From: Bacteroidales bacterium
GTDB taxonomy: Bacteria; Bacteroidota; Bacteroidia; Bacteroidales; UBA932
Direction: 5' to 3'
Assembly (NCBI GenBank): GCA_024401855.1
Contig: JAKSKH010000017.1
Coordinates: 1-45,483 of the forward strand
Length of the DNA: 45,483 bases
Shown here piece after piece: positions 33,611 to 42,558 of the stretch (the stretch's first letter is position 1; every line of letters begins with the position of its first letter). The position numbers and the translations under genes are program-made. The notes below the pieces were generated by a model, which was not told the DNA's origin, did not search any database, and saw nothing but the letters and a program-made list of their open reading frames with translations.

Positions 33611-34809
33611 ATGTTTTCCATTCTGCCCGGATATGCCTCCAAAGCCTTTGCAAGGCATTCCAGAGCTTTTTCCAAATCTTCTTTGCGCAAAACATAGGCT
33701 ATTCTCACTTCGTGCCGCCCCTCGCCCGGTTCCGTATAGAACCCGGAAGCGGGAGCCATCATGACAGTGGCGCCCTTGTACTGAAACTCGCTCAAGCACC
33801 ATATACAGAACTTCTCCGCATCGTCCACGGGAAGTTTCGCCACAGTGTAGAACGCTCCCATGGGGATGGGAGAATAAACCCCGGGAATCTTGTTGAGCCC
33901 GTCTATCAGGAAATTTCGCCTCTCGCAGTATTCCTCGTAAACGGAGGAAAGGTACGATTTCTGGACGTCAATGGATGCCTCGGCCACAATCTGTCCTATG
34001 AGCGGGGGCGAGAGCCGTGCCTGACAGAACTTCATGACAGCATCATGGACGGCCTTGTTCTTGGTACACAGGCATCCTATCCTGATTCCACACTCCGAAT
34101 AACGCTTGCTCACGGAATCGAAAAGAATCACGTTATCCTGTATTCCGTCAAGATGAAAAGCGGAGATGTAAGGCATTCCGGTATATATGAACTCCCTGTA
34201 AACTTCATCACTGAAGAGGAAAAGATTGTGCTTCCTGACAATATCCCTCAGGCGGTTCATCTCCTTCCTGGTGTAGAGATAACCGGTGGGATTGTTCGGA
34301 TTGCATATGAGAATGGCCTTTGTACGCTCGGTGATCTGCTCCTCGAAGGCCTCCACGGAAGGAAGGCGGAAGCCATCCTCTATCGATGTCTTCACGGACT
34401 TTATCACGGCACCTACAGAAATTGCAAAAGCCATATAATTGGCATAGAAAGGGTCTGTGACTATTATCTCGTCACCGGGATTCAGACATGTGAGGAAAGC
34501 GAAAAGCACGGCCTCGGACCCTCCGCTGGTTATGATGATTTCATCCGGACTCAAGAAGATGCCGTACTCGGCATAATACCTGACCATTTTGGTCCTCAGG
34601 CTGAGGTATCCGTCCGAAGGGCTGTATTCAAGGATGTCCCTGTCAACATTACGCAAGGCATCCAGAGCGCACTGCGGTGTCTTGATGTCCGGCTGACCGA
34701 TATTCAGATGATAGACGTGGACACCGTTGCGTTTTGCGGCTTCCGCGTATGGCGCGAGCTTGCGGATAGGCGAACTCGGCATATTCAATGCACGTTCAGA
34801 GATTTCCAT
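33607..34809 (-). CDS. PLP-dependent class I/II aminotransferase
   Basis: A 400-residue aminotransferase of the aspartate aminotransferase fold. Visible are HLNIGQPDI, SGGSEAVLFAF, NPNNPTGYLYTRKEM, FLFSDEVYREF and SVSKRYSECGIRIG, where the lysine binds pyridoxal phosphate. The substrate cannot be read from sequence. ATG 34809 (MEISERALNM) is chosen because a -7 box lies at 34833-34840, inside the longer frame. It is coupled to rmlB (4-bp overlap), heading the sugar operon, but it does not resemble the sugar aminotransferases of the DegT family. Confidence 0.87.
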   Translation of the reverse strand: MEISERALNMPSSPIRKLAPYAEAAKRNGVHVYHLNIGQPDIKTPQCALDALRNVDRDILEYSPSDGYLSLRTKMVRYYAEYGIFLSPDEIIITSGGSEAVLFAFLTCLNPGDEIIVTDPFYANYMAFAISVGAVIKSVKTSIEDGFRLPSVEAFEEQITERTKAILICNPNNPTGYLYTRKEMNRLRDIVRKHNLFLFSDEVYREFIYTGMPYISAFHLDGIQDNVILFDSVSKRYSECGIRIGCLCTKNKAVHDAVMKFCQARLSPPLIGQIVAEASIDVQKSYLSSVYEEYCERRNFLIDGLNKIPGVYSPIPMGAFYTVAKLPVDDAEKFCIWCLSEFQYKGATVMMAPASGFYTEPGEGRHEVRIAYVLRKEDLEKALECLAKALEAYPGRMENI

Positions 34810-34832
34810 TGCACACGTGTTGCTAAACTCTA

Positions 34833-34840
34833 CAAATATA
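34833..34840 (-). promoter_or_regulatory. -7 element for the aminotransferase-rmlB-fuc operon
   Basis: TATATTTG on the minus strand, 23 nt before ATG 34809; a TTG lies 23 nt further upstream (34864-34866). It overlaps the divergent murF promoter region. Confidence 0.55.
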
Positions 34841-34853
34841 ACAAAAAAAACAC

Positions 34854-34861
34854 TACTTTTG
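34854..34861 (+). promoter_or_regulatory. -7 element for murF
   Basis: TACTTTTG on the plus strand, 29 nt before ATG 34891. No -33 box at the normal distance. Confidence 0.5.
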
Positions 34862-34890
34862 CTCAATAAAAAAGCAAGAAAACACACCGC

Positions 34891-36195
34891 ATGAAAGAAT
34901 TATACGATAAATTCATCAACTCCGGATACAGGATCACCACCGACAGCAGAAAAGTATCTGAAGGAGATATATTCCTGGCCCTCAAGGGCGAGAATTTCGA
35001 CGGGAACGACTACGCCATGAAAGCCCTGGAAAGCGGGGCGTCCCTTGCTGTCGTCAACGATGACGCAGACCTTCCGGACAACCCCGGGCTCTACAGGGTC
35101 AAGGACACTTTCAAGACACTTCAGGAACTGGCCATCCACCACAGACAGCATGTTCTCGGGAACAGACATCTGCCCGTGATAGGGCTCACCGGAACCAACG
35201 GGAAAACGACGACCAAGGAACTGACAAGCGCAGTCCTTTCAAAGAAATACAACGTCACTGCCACGCAGGGCAATCTGAACAACGACATAGGGGTACCCTT
35301 GAGTCTGCTGCAGATACGGCCTGAAACGCAGATTGCAGTAATCGAGATGGGCGCGAGCCATCCGGACGACATTGCAAAGCTGGTTAGGGTATGCCAGCCC
35401 GATTACGGCCTTATCACAAACGTCGGGAAGGCCCACCTTCTGGGCTTCGGCTCCTTTGAGGGGGTCAAGGCGGCAAAGGGAGAACTCTACAATTGGCTGG
35501 GAACCCACGAAGGATCTGTCATTTTCCTCAACGAAGACGATGCGGAACTGACCGCAATGGCGGCGAAACAGCCCTGCCACAACTTCGGATACGGGGTCAG
35601 GTACGACAATGCGGAAATCCTGCAGGCAAGTTCCGACGAACCCTATGTAAGAATCCGGCTTGGGGACAAACTGATAAAGACACATTTCGTCGGGTCTTAC
35701 AACGCCACCAATATTCTGGCGGCGCTGGCCGTAGGCAGATACTTCGGAGTGCCTGAGGATGATGCAATAAAGGCCATAGAAGACTACATACCTTCGAACA
35801 ACAGGTCACAGATGACGAGAACCGGAAGAAACTGTCTGATAGTGGACGCCTACAACGCCAACCCCTCATCGATGGCCGCGGCGCTCGACAACTTCGCCGC
35901 CATTGCCGGGAGCAGCAAAACCGCATTTCTTGGAGACATGAGAGAACTGGGAGAAGACTCCGTCCGGGAACATGTCAGAGTCCTGTCCCTCCTGTCTCAA
36001 TACGGCCTGAAAGCCGTGCTTGTAGGCGATGAATTCAAAAAAGCGCTGGAGCAGTCCCCGTTCAAGCCGGAAGCCTGGTTCCACAGTTCCGAAGAACTGG
36101 CATCCTTCCTTGAAAGCCATCCCGTTTCAGGAAATGTGATACTGCTCAAAGGCTCACGGGGAATAATGATGGAAAAGGCTCTTCCCTTCCTCTGA
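34891..36195 (+). CDS. murF: UDP-MurNAc-tripeptide D-alanyl-D-alanine ligase
   Basis: A 434-residue Mur ligase that adds D-Ala-D-Ala to the cell-wall precursor in the cytoplasm. The N-terminal domain includes ITTDSRKVSEGDIFLALKG; the ATP loop is GLTGTNGKTTTKEL, followed by NLNNDIGVPLSLL and VIEMGASHPDDI; the C-terminal domain has VDAYNANPSSMAAAL and LGDMRELG. Length matches the family. It stands alone, away from a mur cluster, and its stop codon abuts the convergent dut stop with no gap. Confidence 0.95.
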   Translation: MKELYDKFINSGYRITTDSRKVSEGDIFLALKGENFDGNDYAMKALESGASLAVVNDDADLPDNPGLYRVKDTFKTLQELAIHHRQHVLGNRHLPVIGLTGTNGKTTTKELTSAVLSKKYNVTATQGNLNNDIGVPLSLLQIRPETQIAVIEMGASHPDDIAKLVRVCQPDYGLITNVGKAHLLGFGSFEGVKAAKGELYNWLGTHEGSVIFLNEDDAELTAMAAKQPCHNFGYGVRYDNAEILQASSDEPYVRIRLGDKLIKTHFVGSYNATNILAALAVGRYFGVPEDDAIKAIEDYIPSNNRSQMTRTGRNCLIVDAYNANPSSMAAALDNFAAIAGSSKTAFLGDMRELGEDSVREHVRVLSLLSQYGLKAVLVGDEFKKALEQSPFKPEAWFHSSEELASFLESHPVSGNVILLKGSRGIMMEKALPFL

Positions 36196-36630
36196 TCACT
36201 TCACGCCGGTGCTTCCGAAGCCGCCCTTCCCACGTCCGGACTCGGACAGGGAGTCGCTTTCCTCCCATTCAATCACTTCGTGCCGGGCCAGAACGAGCTG
36301 GGCGATTCTTTCGCCGTTCTCAACCACAAAATCTTCCGATGAAAGGTTGACAAGAATCACACACACCTCACCCCTGTAATCGGAGTCTATCGTACCGGGG
36401 GCATTGAGGACGGTTATTCCTTTCTTTGCGGCGAGGCCGCTTCTGGGACGCACCTGGACCTCGAATCCCACGGGAATCTCCAGAAAGAGCCCTGTAGGAA
36501 TCATGGCACGTCCGAGAGGTTTCAGCAGAACAGGTTCGTCCAGGCATGCGCGGACGTCCATTCCGGCAGAGAATTCCGTGGCATAGGCAGGGAGCGCGAT
36601 GCCCGATTTGTTGATGACTTTGACTTTCAT
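36196..36630 (-). CDS. dut: dUTP diphosphatase
   Basis: A 144-residue trimeric dUTPase that removes dUTP and supplies dUMP. The family motifs are present: GMDVRACLD (I), [11 protein letters not shown] (II), [13 protein letters not shown] (III), ERIAQLVL (IV) and the C-terminal [10 protein letters not shown] arm (V) that closes over the substrate. It shares one base with the stop of the LptF/G-like gene (TAATG) and is the last gene of a tgt-lptG-dut operon. Confidence 0.95.
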   Translation of the reverse strand: MKVKVINKSGIALPAYATEFSAGMDVRACLDEPVLLKPLGRAMIPTGLFLEIPVGFEVQVRPRSGLAAKKGITVLNAPGTIDSDYRGEVCVILVNLSSEDFVVENGERIAQLVLARHEVIEWEESDSLSESGRGKGGFGSTGVK

Positions 36631-37721
36631 TACTTGGGAGCTATTTTATACAATGCCGCCGCAATTCCGGCGAAGATGAAGTTAGGCAGCCACAAGGCGA
36701 GCCCGGGCGGCAGCGTGTTGGTATATACGAACATCTCGCTGAACTTCAGGAACAGGATGTAGGAGAATGCCAGGGCGATGCCTATTCCTATGTTCCACCC
36801 GGTACCTCCGCGCTTCTTCCTGGAAGAAAGAGACACGCCGATGATGGTGAGGATGAAAGCGGAGAAAGGCAGCGCAAGCCTGCGGTGTTTCTCTATCTGG
36901 GCGAAAATTATGTTGGCATCACCGCGCATCTTCTGGGTTGCTATGAGTTCATTCAGTTTCCTCTGGGGCAGAGTTTCGACAGTGGTCTCATTCTGATAGA
37001 AATCCGTGACCGTAAGAGCGACGACCGTATCGAGTTTCTCACCCATCTTCACATTGTCCTTCAAGCCTTTAGTGTAATTCCTTATGAAATAATTGTTCAG
37101 GTGCCATCCGCCGAAGGTGCTGTCCCATACGGCAGTTTCTGCGGAAAGTTTGCTTACGAGCTTGTTGTCCCTGACTGTTTCAAGAGTGAACTTGTACGCG
37201 GTGTTGTTCCATGACGAGAAACTCTCGACATATACGAAATCTCCGGGAGCTATCTGATAGTGCACGTCCTGGAACTTGAACGGGTGGGCCCTGACGTATC
37301 TTTCCTCGAACGCTGTCCTGGTTTCGTTTGCGCGTGGAATCACCCACAGGCTCAAGCTCATGGAGAGCAGCGCAATCAGCGCGGCCGATATCAGATAAGG
37401 GACGAGCATGCGCTGATAACTGATTCCTCCGGACAATATGGCTATAATCTCCGAGTTCGCGGCCATCCTGGAAGTGAAGAAAATGACCGTAATGAACACG
37501 AACAGCGGAGAGAACATATTCATGAAATACGGAATGAAGTTCACGTAATAGTCGATTATTATCATCTTGAGGGGAGCCTCGTTCTTGACGAAATAATCGA
37601 TTTTCTCCGAAATGTCGAAAATTATCACGATTCCGATTATCACGAAAAGGGTTATGAAAAACCACATCATAAACCTTCCCATGATGTAACGGTCTATTAT
37701 CTTGGGTTTCCAGACTTTCAT
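36630..37721 (-). CDS. LptF/LptG family permease
   Basis: A 363-residue inner-membrane protein with six predicted helices: three near the N-terminus ([19 protein letters not shown] first) and three at the C-terminus (ending [18 protein letters not shown]), separated by a periplasmic beta-jellyroll domain. This is the YjgP/YjgQ (LptF/LptG) layout, part of the ABC transporter that pulls lipopolysaccharide out of the inner membrane. Whether it is F or G is not clear. It overlaps tgt by 4 bp and dut by 1 bp, a conserved-looking tgt-lptF/G arrangement in Bacteroidetes. Confidence 0.9.
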   Translation of the reverse strand: MKVWKPKIIDRYIMGRFMMWFFITLFVIIGIVIIFDISEKIDYFVKNEAPLKMIIIDYYVNFIPYFMNMFSPLFVFITVIFFTSRMAANSEIIAILSGGISYQRMLVPYLISAALIALLSMSLSLWVIPRANETRTAFEERYVRAHPFKFQDVHYQIAPGDFVYVESFSSWNNTAYKFTLETVRDNKLVSKLSAETAVWDSTFGGWHLNNYFIRNYTKGLKDNVKMGEKLDTVVALTVTDFYQNETTVETLPQRKLNELIATQKMRGDANIIFAQIEKHRRLALPFSAFILTIIGVSLSSRKKRGGTGWNIGIGIALAFSYILFLKFSEMFVYTNTLPPGLALWLPNFIFAGIAAALYKIAPK

Positions 37722-38848
37722 AGACGTGACGTGATTTTTTTGACGGCGGATTCCTTCCAGGAAGCGAAGTCTCCGGCCTCTATATGTTCGCGGGCCTTGC
37801 GGACAACGTCCAGGTAGAAGGCGAGGTTATGTTCTGTGGCTATCATGGCGGCGAACATCTCGCCGGCAATGAAAAGATGGTGCAGATATGCTCTGGAATA
37901 CGTTCTGTCCACAAAAGAAGCTCCGTCGGGATCTATAGGCGAGAAATCGTCGGCCCACTTTGCATTGCGCATGTTCATTATGCCGTTCCAGGTAAAGAGC
38001 ATTCCGTTCCTGCCGTTTCTTGTAGGCATGACGCAGTCGAACATGTCTATTCCCCTGGAAATGGCCTCAAGGATGTTGGCGGGTGTGCCCACGCCCATCA
38101 GGTATCTGGCCTTGTCACAGGGGATGACAGGAACCACCGTTTCAAGGACTTCGTACATCTTTTCAACGGGTTCCCCCACTGCAAGTCCGCCTACCGCTAT
38201 GCCCACATCTGAAAATTCCAGCGCATGCTCCGTCGCGGCAAGCCTGAGATCGGGGTACACACAACCCTGTATGATGGGGAAAAAGGTCTGCCCGTAGCCG
38301 TAAAGGGGTTCCGTCTCACGGAAACGCAAGGCATATCTCTCAAGCCAGTGCTGGGTGAGGGTCAACGACTTGCGGGCATATGCCCAATCAGCATCGCCCG
38401 GGCAGCACTCATCCAGAGCCATCATGATGTCCGCACCTATTATTCTCTGGGTGTCCACGTTGTTCTCAGGGGTGAACTTATGCCTGGAGCCGTCGATATG
38501 GCTCTGGAACATGCATCCCTCCTCTGTTATTTTCCTTATCTGCGTGAGTGAGAACACCTGGAATCCGCCGCTGTCCGTGAGGATGGGACGGTCCCAGTTC
38601 TCGAACTTGTGCAAGCCGCCTGCGGCTTTCAGGATATCAAGCCCCGGACGGAGGTAAAGATGGTATGTATTGCCGAGTATGATCTCCGCATTGATGTCTT
38701 CCTTCAAATCACGGTGATAAACACCCTTAACGCTCCCTACAGTGCCTACAGGCATGAATATGGGGGTGTGAACCGTCCCGTGGTCCGTCTCCAGAACTCC
38801 GGTACGTGCCGCCGAGGAGGCATCCGCCGCAATCTTTGTAAATTTCAT
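37718..38848 (-). CDS. tgt: Queuine tRNA-ribosyltransferase
   Basis: A 376-residue enzyme that swaps guanine for the queuosine precursor at the wobble position of GUN tRNAs. It has TDSGGFQVFSL with Asp92, GGLAVGEP, MGVGTPANI and FDCVMPTRNGR with nucleophile Asp271. The C-terminal zinc site of most bacterial enzymes (CxCxxC plus a distant His) is not intact: residues 305-316 read IDPDGASFVDRT with no cysteine, although His340 remains. Start at ATG 38848, with TATATTTG only 4 nt upstream. First gene of the tgt-lptF/G-dut operon. Confidence 0.94.
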   Translation of the reverse strand: MKFTKIAADASSAARTGVLETDHGTVHTPIFMPVGTVGSVKGVYHRDLKEDINAEIILGNTYHLYLRPGLDILKAAGGLHKFENWDRPILTDSGGFQVFSLTQIRKITEEGCMFQSHIDGSRHKFTPENNVDTQRIIGADIMMALDECCPGDADWAYARKSLTLTQHWLERYALRFRETEPLYGYGQTFFPIIQGCVYPDLRLAATEHALEFSDVGIAVGGLAVGEPVEKMYEVLETVVPVIPCDKARYLMGVGTPANILEAISRGIDMFDCVMPTRNGRNGMLFTWNGIMNMRNAKWADDFSPIDPDGASFVDRTYSRAYLHHLFIAGEMFAAMIATEHNLAFYLDVVRKAREHIEAGDFASWKESAVKKITSRL

Positions 38849-38852
38849 TCTT

Positions 38853-38860
38853 CAAATATA
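38853..38860 (-). promoter_or_regulatory. -7 element for the tgt operon
   Basis: TATATTTG on the minus strand, only 4 nt before ATG 38848; no -33 TTG at the usual distance. Confidence 0.45.
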
Positions 38861-38882
38861 GTGAAATCCCGTGAAAAACTTG

Positions 38883-38890
38883 TACTTTTG
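38883..38890 (+). promoter_or_regulatory. -7 element for the nucleoside transporter gene
   Basis: TACTTTTG on the plus strand, 28 nt before ATG 38919 and inside the longer open frame that begins at 38871; divergent from the tgt element. Confidence 0.45.
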
Positions 38891-38918
38891 TGAACGTGTC
38901 AATCCAAACATACTTATC

Positions 38919-40193
38919 ATGAAGAAGTCCAGCATCACTTTCAGACTGATTGTACTCAATTTTCTTGAATTCGCCGTATGGGGTGCATACCTCACCTCCC
39001 TGGGACGCTATCTGGGGAAAATAGGCATGGGGCCGCAGATAAAATGGTTCTTTGCCATGCAGGGCATAGTTTCCATATTCATGCCGGCGCTTATGGGAAT
39101 TCTGGCAGACAGGAAAATACAGGCCCAGAAAGTGTTTTCCATATGCCACGGCCTGGCCGGAATCTTCATGGTATGGGCCGGTATCTACTGCATGAACTCG
39201 GCAGACTCCGTCCAGTTCGCTCCGCTTTTCACACTGTACAGCATAAGCGTGGCATTCTTCATGCCTACAATCGCCCTTGCGAACTCTGTTGCCTACAACG
39301 CTCTTGAAAGCTGCGGGAAAGATCCGGTAAAGGAATATCCTCCCATAAGGGTGTTCGGGACGATAGGTTTCATCTGCAGCATGCTTGCCTGCAACTGGCT
39401 CAGGATCGGAGGGGAGGTTATGCAGGATTCATACACGCAACTCATTGCCTCAGGCGCGCTCAGCGTCATTCTCTGCGGATATGCGCTCACGATGCCGGAA
39501 TGCCCCGTCAGGAAGGGAGGTGACGGGCAGAGTCTGGTAGACTCGCTCGGGCTCAAGGCCTTCACCCTGTTCAAGGACAAGCAGTTTGCAATATTCTTCA
39601 TATTCTCCATGCTCCTCGGGGCATCCCTTCAGGTAACCAACGGTTACGCCAATACCTTCCTTGGATCGTTCGGAGAAATCAAGGCATACGCCGACACCTT
39701 CGCGGTGAAGAATTCAAATGCGCTCCTTGCCATTTCCCAGACTTCGGAAACGCTCTGCATTCTTCTGATTCCATTCTTCATGAAGAGATTCGGAATCAAG
39801 AAGGTGATGCTCATCGCGATGTTCGCGTGGGTGCTGCGTTTCGGGTTCTTCGGACTCGGCACTCCGGATATGCCGGGTGTGCTCCTGTTCATCCTCAGCT
39901 GCATCGTTTACGGCGTCGCTTTCGATTTCTTCAACATTTCCGGTTCGCTGTACGTGAATGAAAATACGGACAACGACATTCGGTCAAGCGCCCAGGGCCT
40001 TTTCATGCTGATGACCAACGGACTCGGCGCCACTATAGGAACACTGGCCGCCGGAGCGGTCGTTGACGCCTGCGTATATCAGACCGAATCGCCCAGCTGG
40101 TCTGAGGCGTGGTACATATTCGCCGCCTACTCGCTCGTGATAACGATTGCCTTTGCTGTCCTTTTCAAGGATCCTCAGAAAAAGGAAAGATAG
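38919..40193 (+). CDS. NupG-like nucleoside transporter (MFS)
   Basis: A 424-residue major facilitator of the NupG/XapB nucleoside:H+ symporter type, with twelve hydrophobic helices. Family-like stretches include LIVLNFLEFAVWGAYLTSLG at the start, PALMGILADRKIQAQ after helix 2, YPPIRVFGTIGFI and FFNISGSLYVNENT. It would import nucleosides across the inner membrane. ATG 38919 (MKKSSITFRL) is chosen because the promoter element lies between it and the upstream ATG at 38871. It is convergent with the lipid kinase gene (3 bp apart). Confidence 0.87.
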   Translation: MKKSSITFRLIVLNFLEFAVWGAYLTSLGRYLGKIGMGPQIKWFFAMQGIVSIFMPALMGILADRKIQAQKVFSICHGLAGIFMVWAGIYCMNSADSVQFAPLFTLYSISVAFFMPTIALANSVAYNALESCGKDPVKEYPPIRVFGTIGFICSMLACNWLRIGGEVMQDSYTQLIASGALSVILCGYALTMPECPVRKGGDGQSLVDSLGLKAFTLFKDKQFAIFFIFSMLLGASLQVTNGYANTFLGSFGEIKAYADTFAVKNSNALLAISQTSETLCILLIPFFMKRFGIKKVMLIAMFAWVLRFGFFGLGTPDMPGVLLFILSCIVYGVAFDFFNISGSLYVNENTDNDIRSSAQGLFMLMTNGLGATIGTLAAGAVVDACVYQTESPSWSEAWYIFAAYSLVITIAFAVLFKDPQKKER

Positions 40194-40196
40194 GCG

Positions 40197-41045
40197 CTAG
40201 GGTACCAGCACCTTCAATTTCTGCTGCAACACCGATATTCTGATCTCCTTACCGGCATGAAAGCAGTCCCCGTCGAAATGCGCGGGGCCTTCCGATGCGC
40301 GGATGATTTCCAGATTCTCCGCCCTCAGGCATTCCACCCTGCCGCTCCTGTTGAAGGACCCTGTCATCAGACGCCAGGCAAGAACCGGGATTTCCGCAGT
40401 GCGGAACATGCTTACAACGGTCACATCAAGCTTTCCGTCATCCGTTCTTGCAAGCGGGGTGACCCTGGCGCCGTTCCCCCACTGATTTGAATTTCCCACT
40501 GTAATCAGAACGGCTTCCCTTGAGATGCTTCTGCCGTCGAGCTTTATCCTGTATTTCCCGGGAACAAAGCCTTTCCAAGTCCTGACAGCCTCGGAAATGT
40601 ATGTGTGCAATCCCCTGCTGCCGGCCCTGGCGAAACGCTCGCTCACAATGGCGTCAAGCCCGACTCCGCATACCGAAAAGAAAGGTCTGCCGTCTATCTG
40701 CGCGCAGTCAAGCACAGCGGTTTTCCCTTTCCTGACAACGTCCAGCGCCTTCCTGACATTCCTGCTTATTCCAAGGTGCAGGGCAAGTCCGTCCCCGCTT
40801 CCGCAGGGGATGATTCCAAGAGTCTTTCCCGTGCCGACAAGCCCCCGCGCAACTTCATTGACGGTACCGTCTCCGCCAACGGCAACAACCACCCGGGCCT
40901 CCGCATGCCTGGCAAGTTCCTCCGCATGCCCGGCATAGGCGGTGAATACGACCTCGCAACCCTGACTGCGCAGAAAGGACACGATGCGCTCCTTCTTCCC
41001 CTTCCCGGAGACGGGATTTACAATGAAAACAGCAGAAGGGTCCAT
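40197..41045 (-). CDS. Diacylglycerol/lipid kinase family protein
   Basis: A 282-residue soluble kinase of the DAGK catalytic family (YegS/DgkB type). It shows FIVNPVSGKGKKERI, VVAVGGDGTVNEVARGL and LGIIPCGSGDGLALHLGI, the glycine-rich ATP-binding elements. It phosphorylates a lipid such as diacylglycerol; EptA-type transfer of phosphoethanolamine from phosphatidylethanolamine releases diacylglycerol, so recycling is a sensible role. Its ATG follows the stop of the eptA-like gene with no gap (TAGATG), and it is the last gene of the operon. Confidence 0.85.
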   Translation of the reverse strand: MDPSAVFIVNPVSGKGKKERIVSFLRSQGCEVVFTAYAGHAEELARHAEARVVVAVGGDGTVNEVARGLVGTGKTLGIIPCGSGDGLALHLGISRNVRKALDVVRKGKTAVLDCAQIDGRPFFSVCGVGLDAIVSERFARAGSRGLHTYISEAVRTWKGFVPGKYRIKLDGRSISREAVLITVGNSNQWGNGARVTPLARTDDGKLDVTVVSMFRTAEIPVLAWRLMTGSFNRSGRVECLRAENLEIIRASEGPAHFDGDCFHAGKEIRISVLQQKLKVLVP

Positions 41046-42557
41046 CTATTCGAAGACATTGAATTCTTCCTTGTATACGGGGCTTTCCACCCCAAGGAAA
41101 TGCAGCACGCTATGGAATACGTGGTGCTGGGACACCTTGTCGAAATGCTTGAGGCCCTGTTCCGCATCCGATGTCCATACTATGAACGGAATCTCAACCT
41201 GCTCGGCAGGAGCGATGGACAGAGGCACACCATGCATATAAAGATTGTTCTCACCCAGGGACTCCCCGTGATCGGACACATAGATCATGCAGCTCCTCCA
41301 ATCCTTCAGGGCGTTCAGACTCCCTGCAATCTCATTCAACAGGTAATCCGTATAGATTATGGTGTTATCGTAGGCATTGATGACTTCCTCCCGCGGGCAC
41401 TTCGACATCTCAACCGTCGTGCACACCGGAGTGAAGGTCTCGAATTCGGGAGGATATTTCTTATTGTACGAAGGTCCGTGGCTCGTGCTCGTATGCAGTA
41501 TGACCAGAACTTTGCTGGAGCCGCTTTCAGAAATGATTTCCGGAAGTCCTTCCAGCAGCAGGCCGTCATAGCCTTCGTCCGGGCATCCGTACAGATTTGA
41601 AATATCTTCCGCATTCTGATATTTTTCTATATGGAGCGGAGGCTGCCCCCAGTTGGTGGATCGCCAGCACACATCCACACCGGTCCTGTACAGGTAGTTA
41701 GGCAGTATCTCATAGAGTTTGCCCGTCGGTTCGTGTTCAAGAATGGCCTTCACGCCTCCCGTAGTATATGTGGCGCTCGCATCCGCCTTGTAGGCTATGA
41801 CATTGTCAAGAGAGGAAAGGAGAGGATTCGTATTCCTTTCATAGCCGTACAGGGAGAAGTGGTCCCGCCTTGCGGACTCCCCTATCACCAGGACGACCGC
41901 ACTTTTCTCATTGTCCATAACAGTGGCATCCGGAAGTTTTATTTCCTCCCTGTTCCTTTCGCGCTCCTCCGCGCGGAAACGGAAAGTGTTGACAATATAC
42001 GACCATGGGAGAAGCAGACTCCCTCCAACGGTGGAATTCTTGTCGACCCACATCCAATTGGACATATTGGCAAAAGCCACCACGGCAACTACAAGCAGGG
42101 AATAGCCTATATTCTTGAAAAACATTTTCCATGTACCGTACCTGAGACGGACCATCCATATCAGAATGCACGGGAGCACTCCCATCAGCAGTATGTATGC
42201 CAGAGCTGCCGGAGACCAGTAGCTTGTCGCTTCAGAGAAATTGGTGTTGAACACATTACCCATCATCGTGTCGTCTATCATCACATCATAGGTATTGATG
42301 AAATACAGACCCACCGAATTTCCTACGAAGATGAAAGACATCAGGAACTTTCCAAAGGCACGACCGAGGAAAAGTATGAGATAAAAGGCAAAGTAATTGC
42401 AGGTCAGCATGATGACCATCAGGCCGGCAATGATGAGAATCCCGTTCAAGCCTTTTTCCACGCTTCCGAAAGCATAGTTGAAAAAAGGAAAATGGAACAA
42501 CAGGGAATTCAGCACGCTCAGGATGGCGGCCATGACAGGAACGGGTATTCTCTTCAT
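41046..42557 (-). CDS. Phosphoethanolamine transferase, EptA/CptA-like
   Basis: A 503-residue inner-membrane enzyme of the sulfatase fold. Five hydrophobic helices (residues about 8-175) precede a periplasmic catalytic domain with VIGESARRDHFSLYGYERNT (metal-binding Glu), ASATYTTGGV where the nucleophilic Thr is expected, HTSTSHGPSY, YVSDHGESLGE and HGVPLSIAP. Family enzymes move phosphoethanolamine to lipid A or other surface sugars, changing charge and antimicrobial-peptide resistance. The nucleophile region departs from the usual CGTxTxxSLPCMF. It lies 1 bp after the PHP gene and abuts the lipid kinase. Confidence 0.87.
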   Translation of the reverse strand: MKRIPVPVMAAILSVLNSLLFHFPFFNYAFGSVEKGLNGILIIAGLMVIMLTCNYFAFYLILFLGRAFGKFLMSFIFVGNSVGLYFINTYDVMIDDTMMGNVFNTNFSEATSYWSPAALAYILLMGVLPCILIWMVRLRYGTWKMFFKNIGYSLLVVAVVAFANMSNWMWVDKNSTVGGSLLLPWSYIVNTFRFRAEERERNREEIKLPDATVMDNEKSAVVLVIGESARRDHFSLYGYERNTNPLLSSLDNVIAYKADASATYTTGGVKAILEHEPTGKLYEILPNYLYRTGVDVCWRSTNWGQPPLHIEKYQNAEDISNLYGCPDEGYDGLLLEGLPEIISESGSSKVLVILHTSTSHGPSYNKKYPPEFETFTPVCTTVEMSKCPREEVINAYDNTIIYTDYLLNEIAGSLNALKDWRSCMIYVSDHGESLGENNLYMHGVPLSIAPAEQVEIPFIVWTSDAEQGLKHFDKVSQHHVFHSVLHFLGVESPVYKEEFNVFE

Positions 42558-42558
42558 A

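Noticed and set aside
33611-33802. N-terminal extension of rmlB
   Set aside because: It translates aminotransferase sequence in another frame; the family start and the ATGA overlap both point to 33610.
33598-34869. A 423-codon open frame on the plus strand
   Set aside because: Antisense to the aminotransferase; no motif and no promoter.
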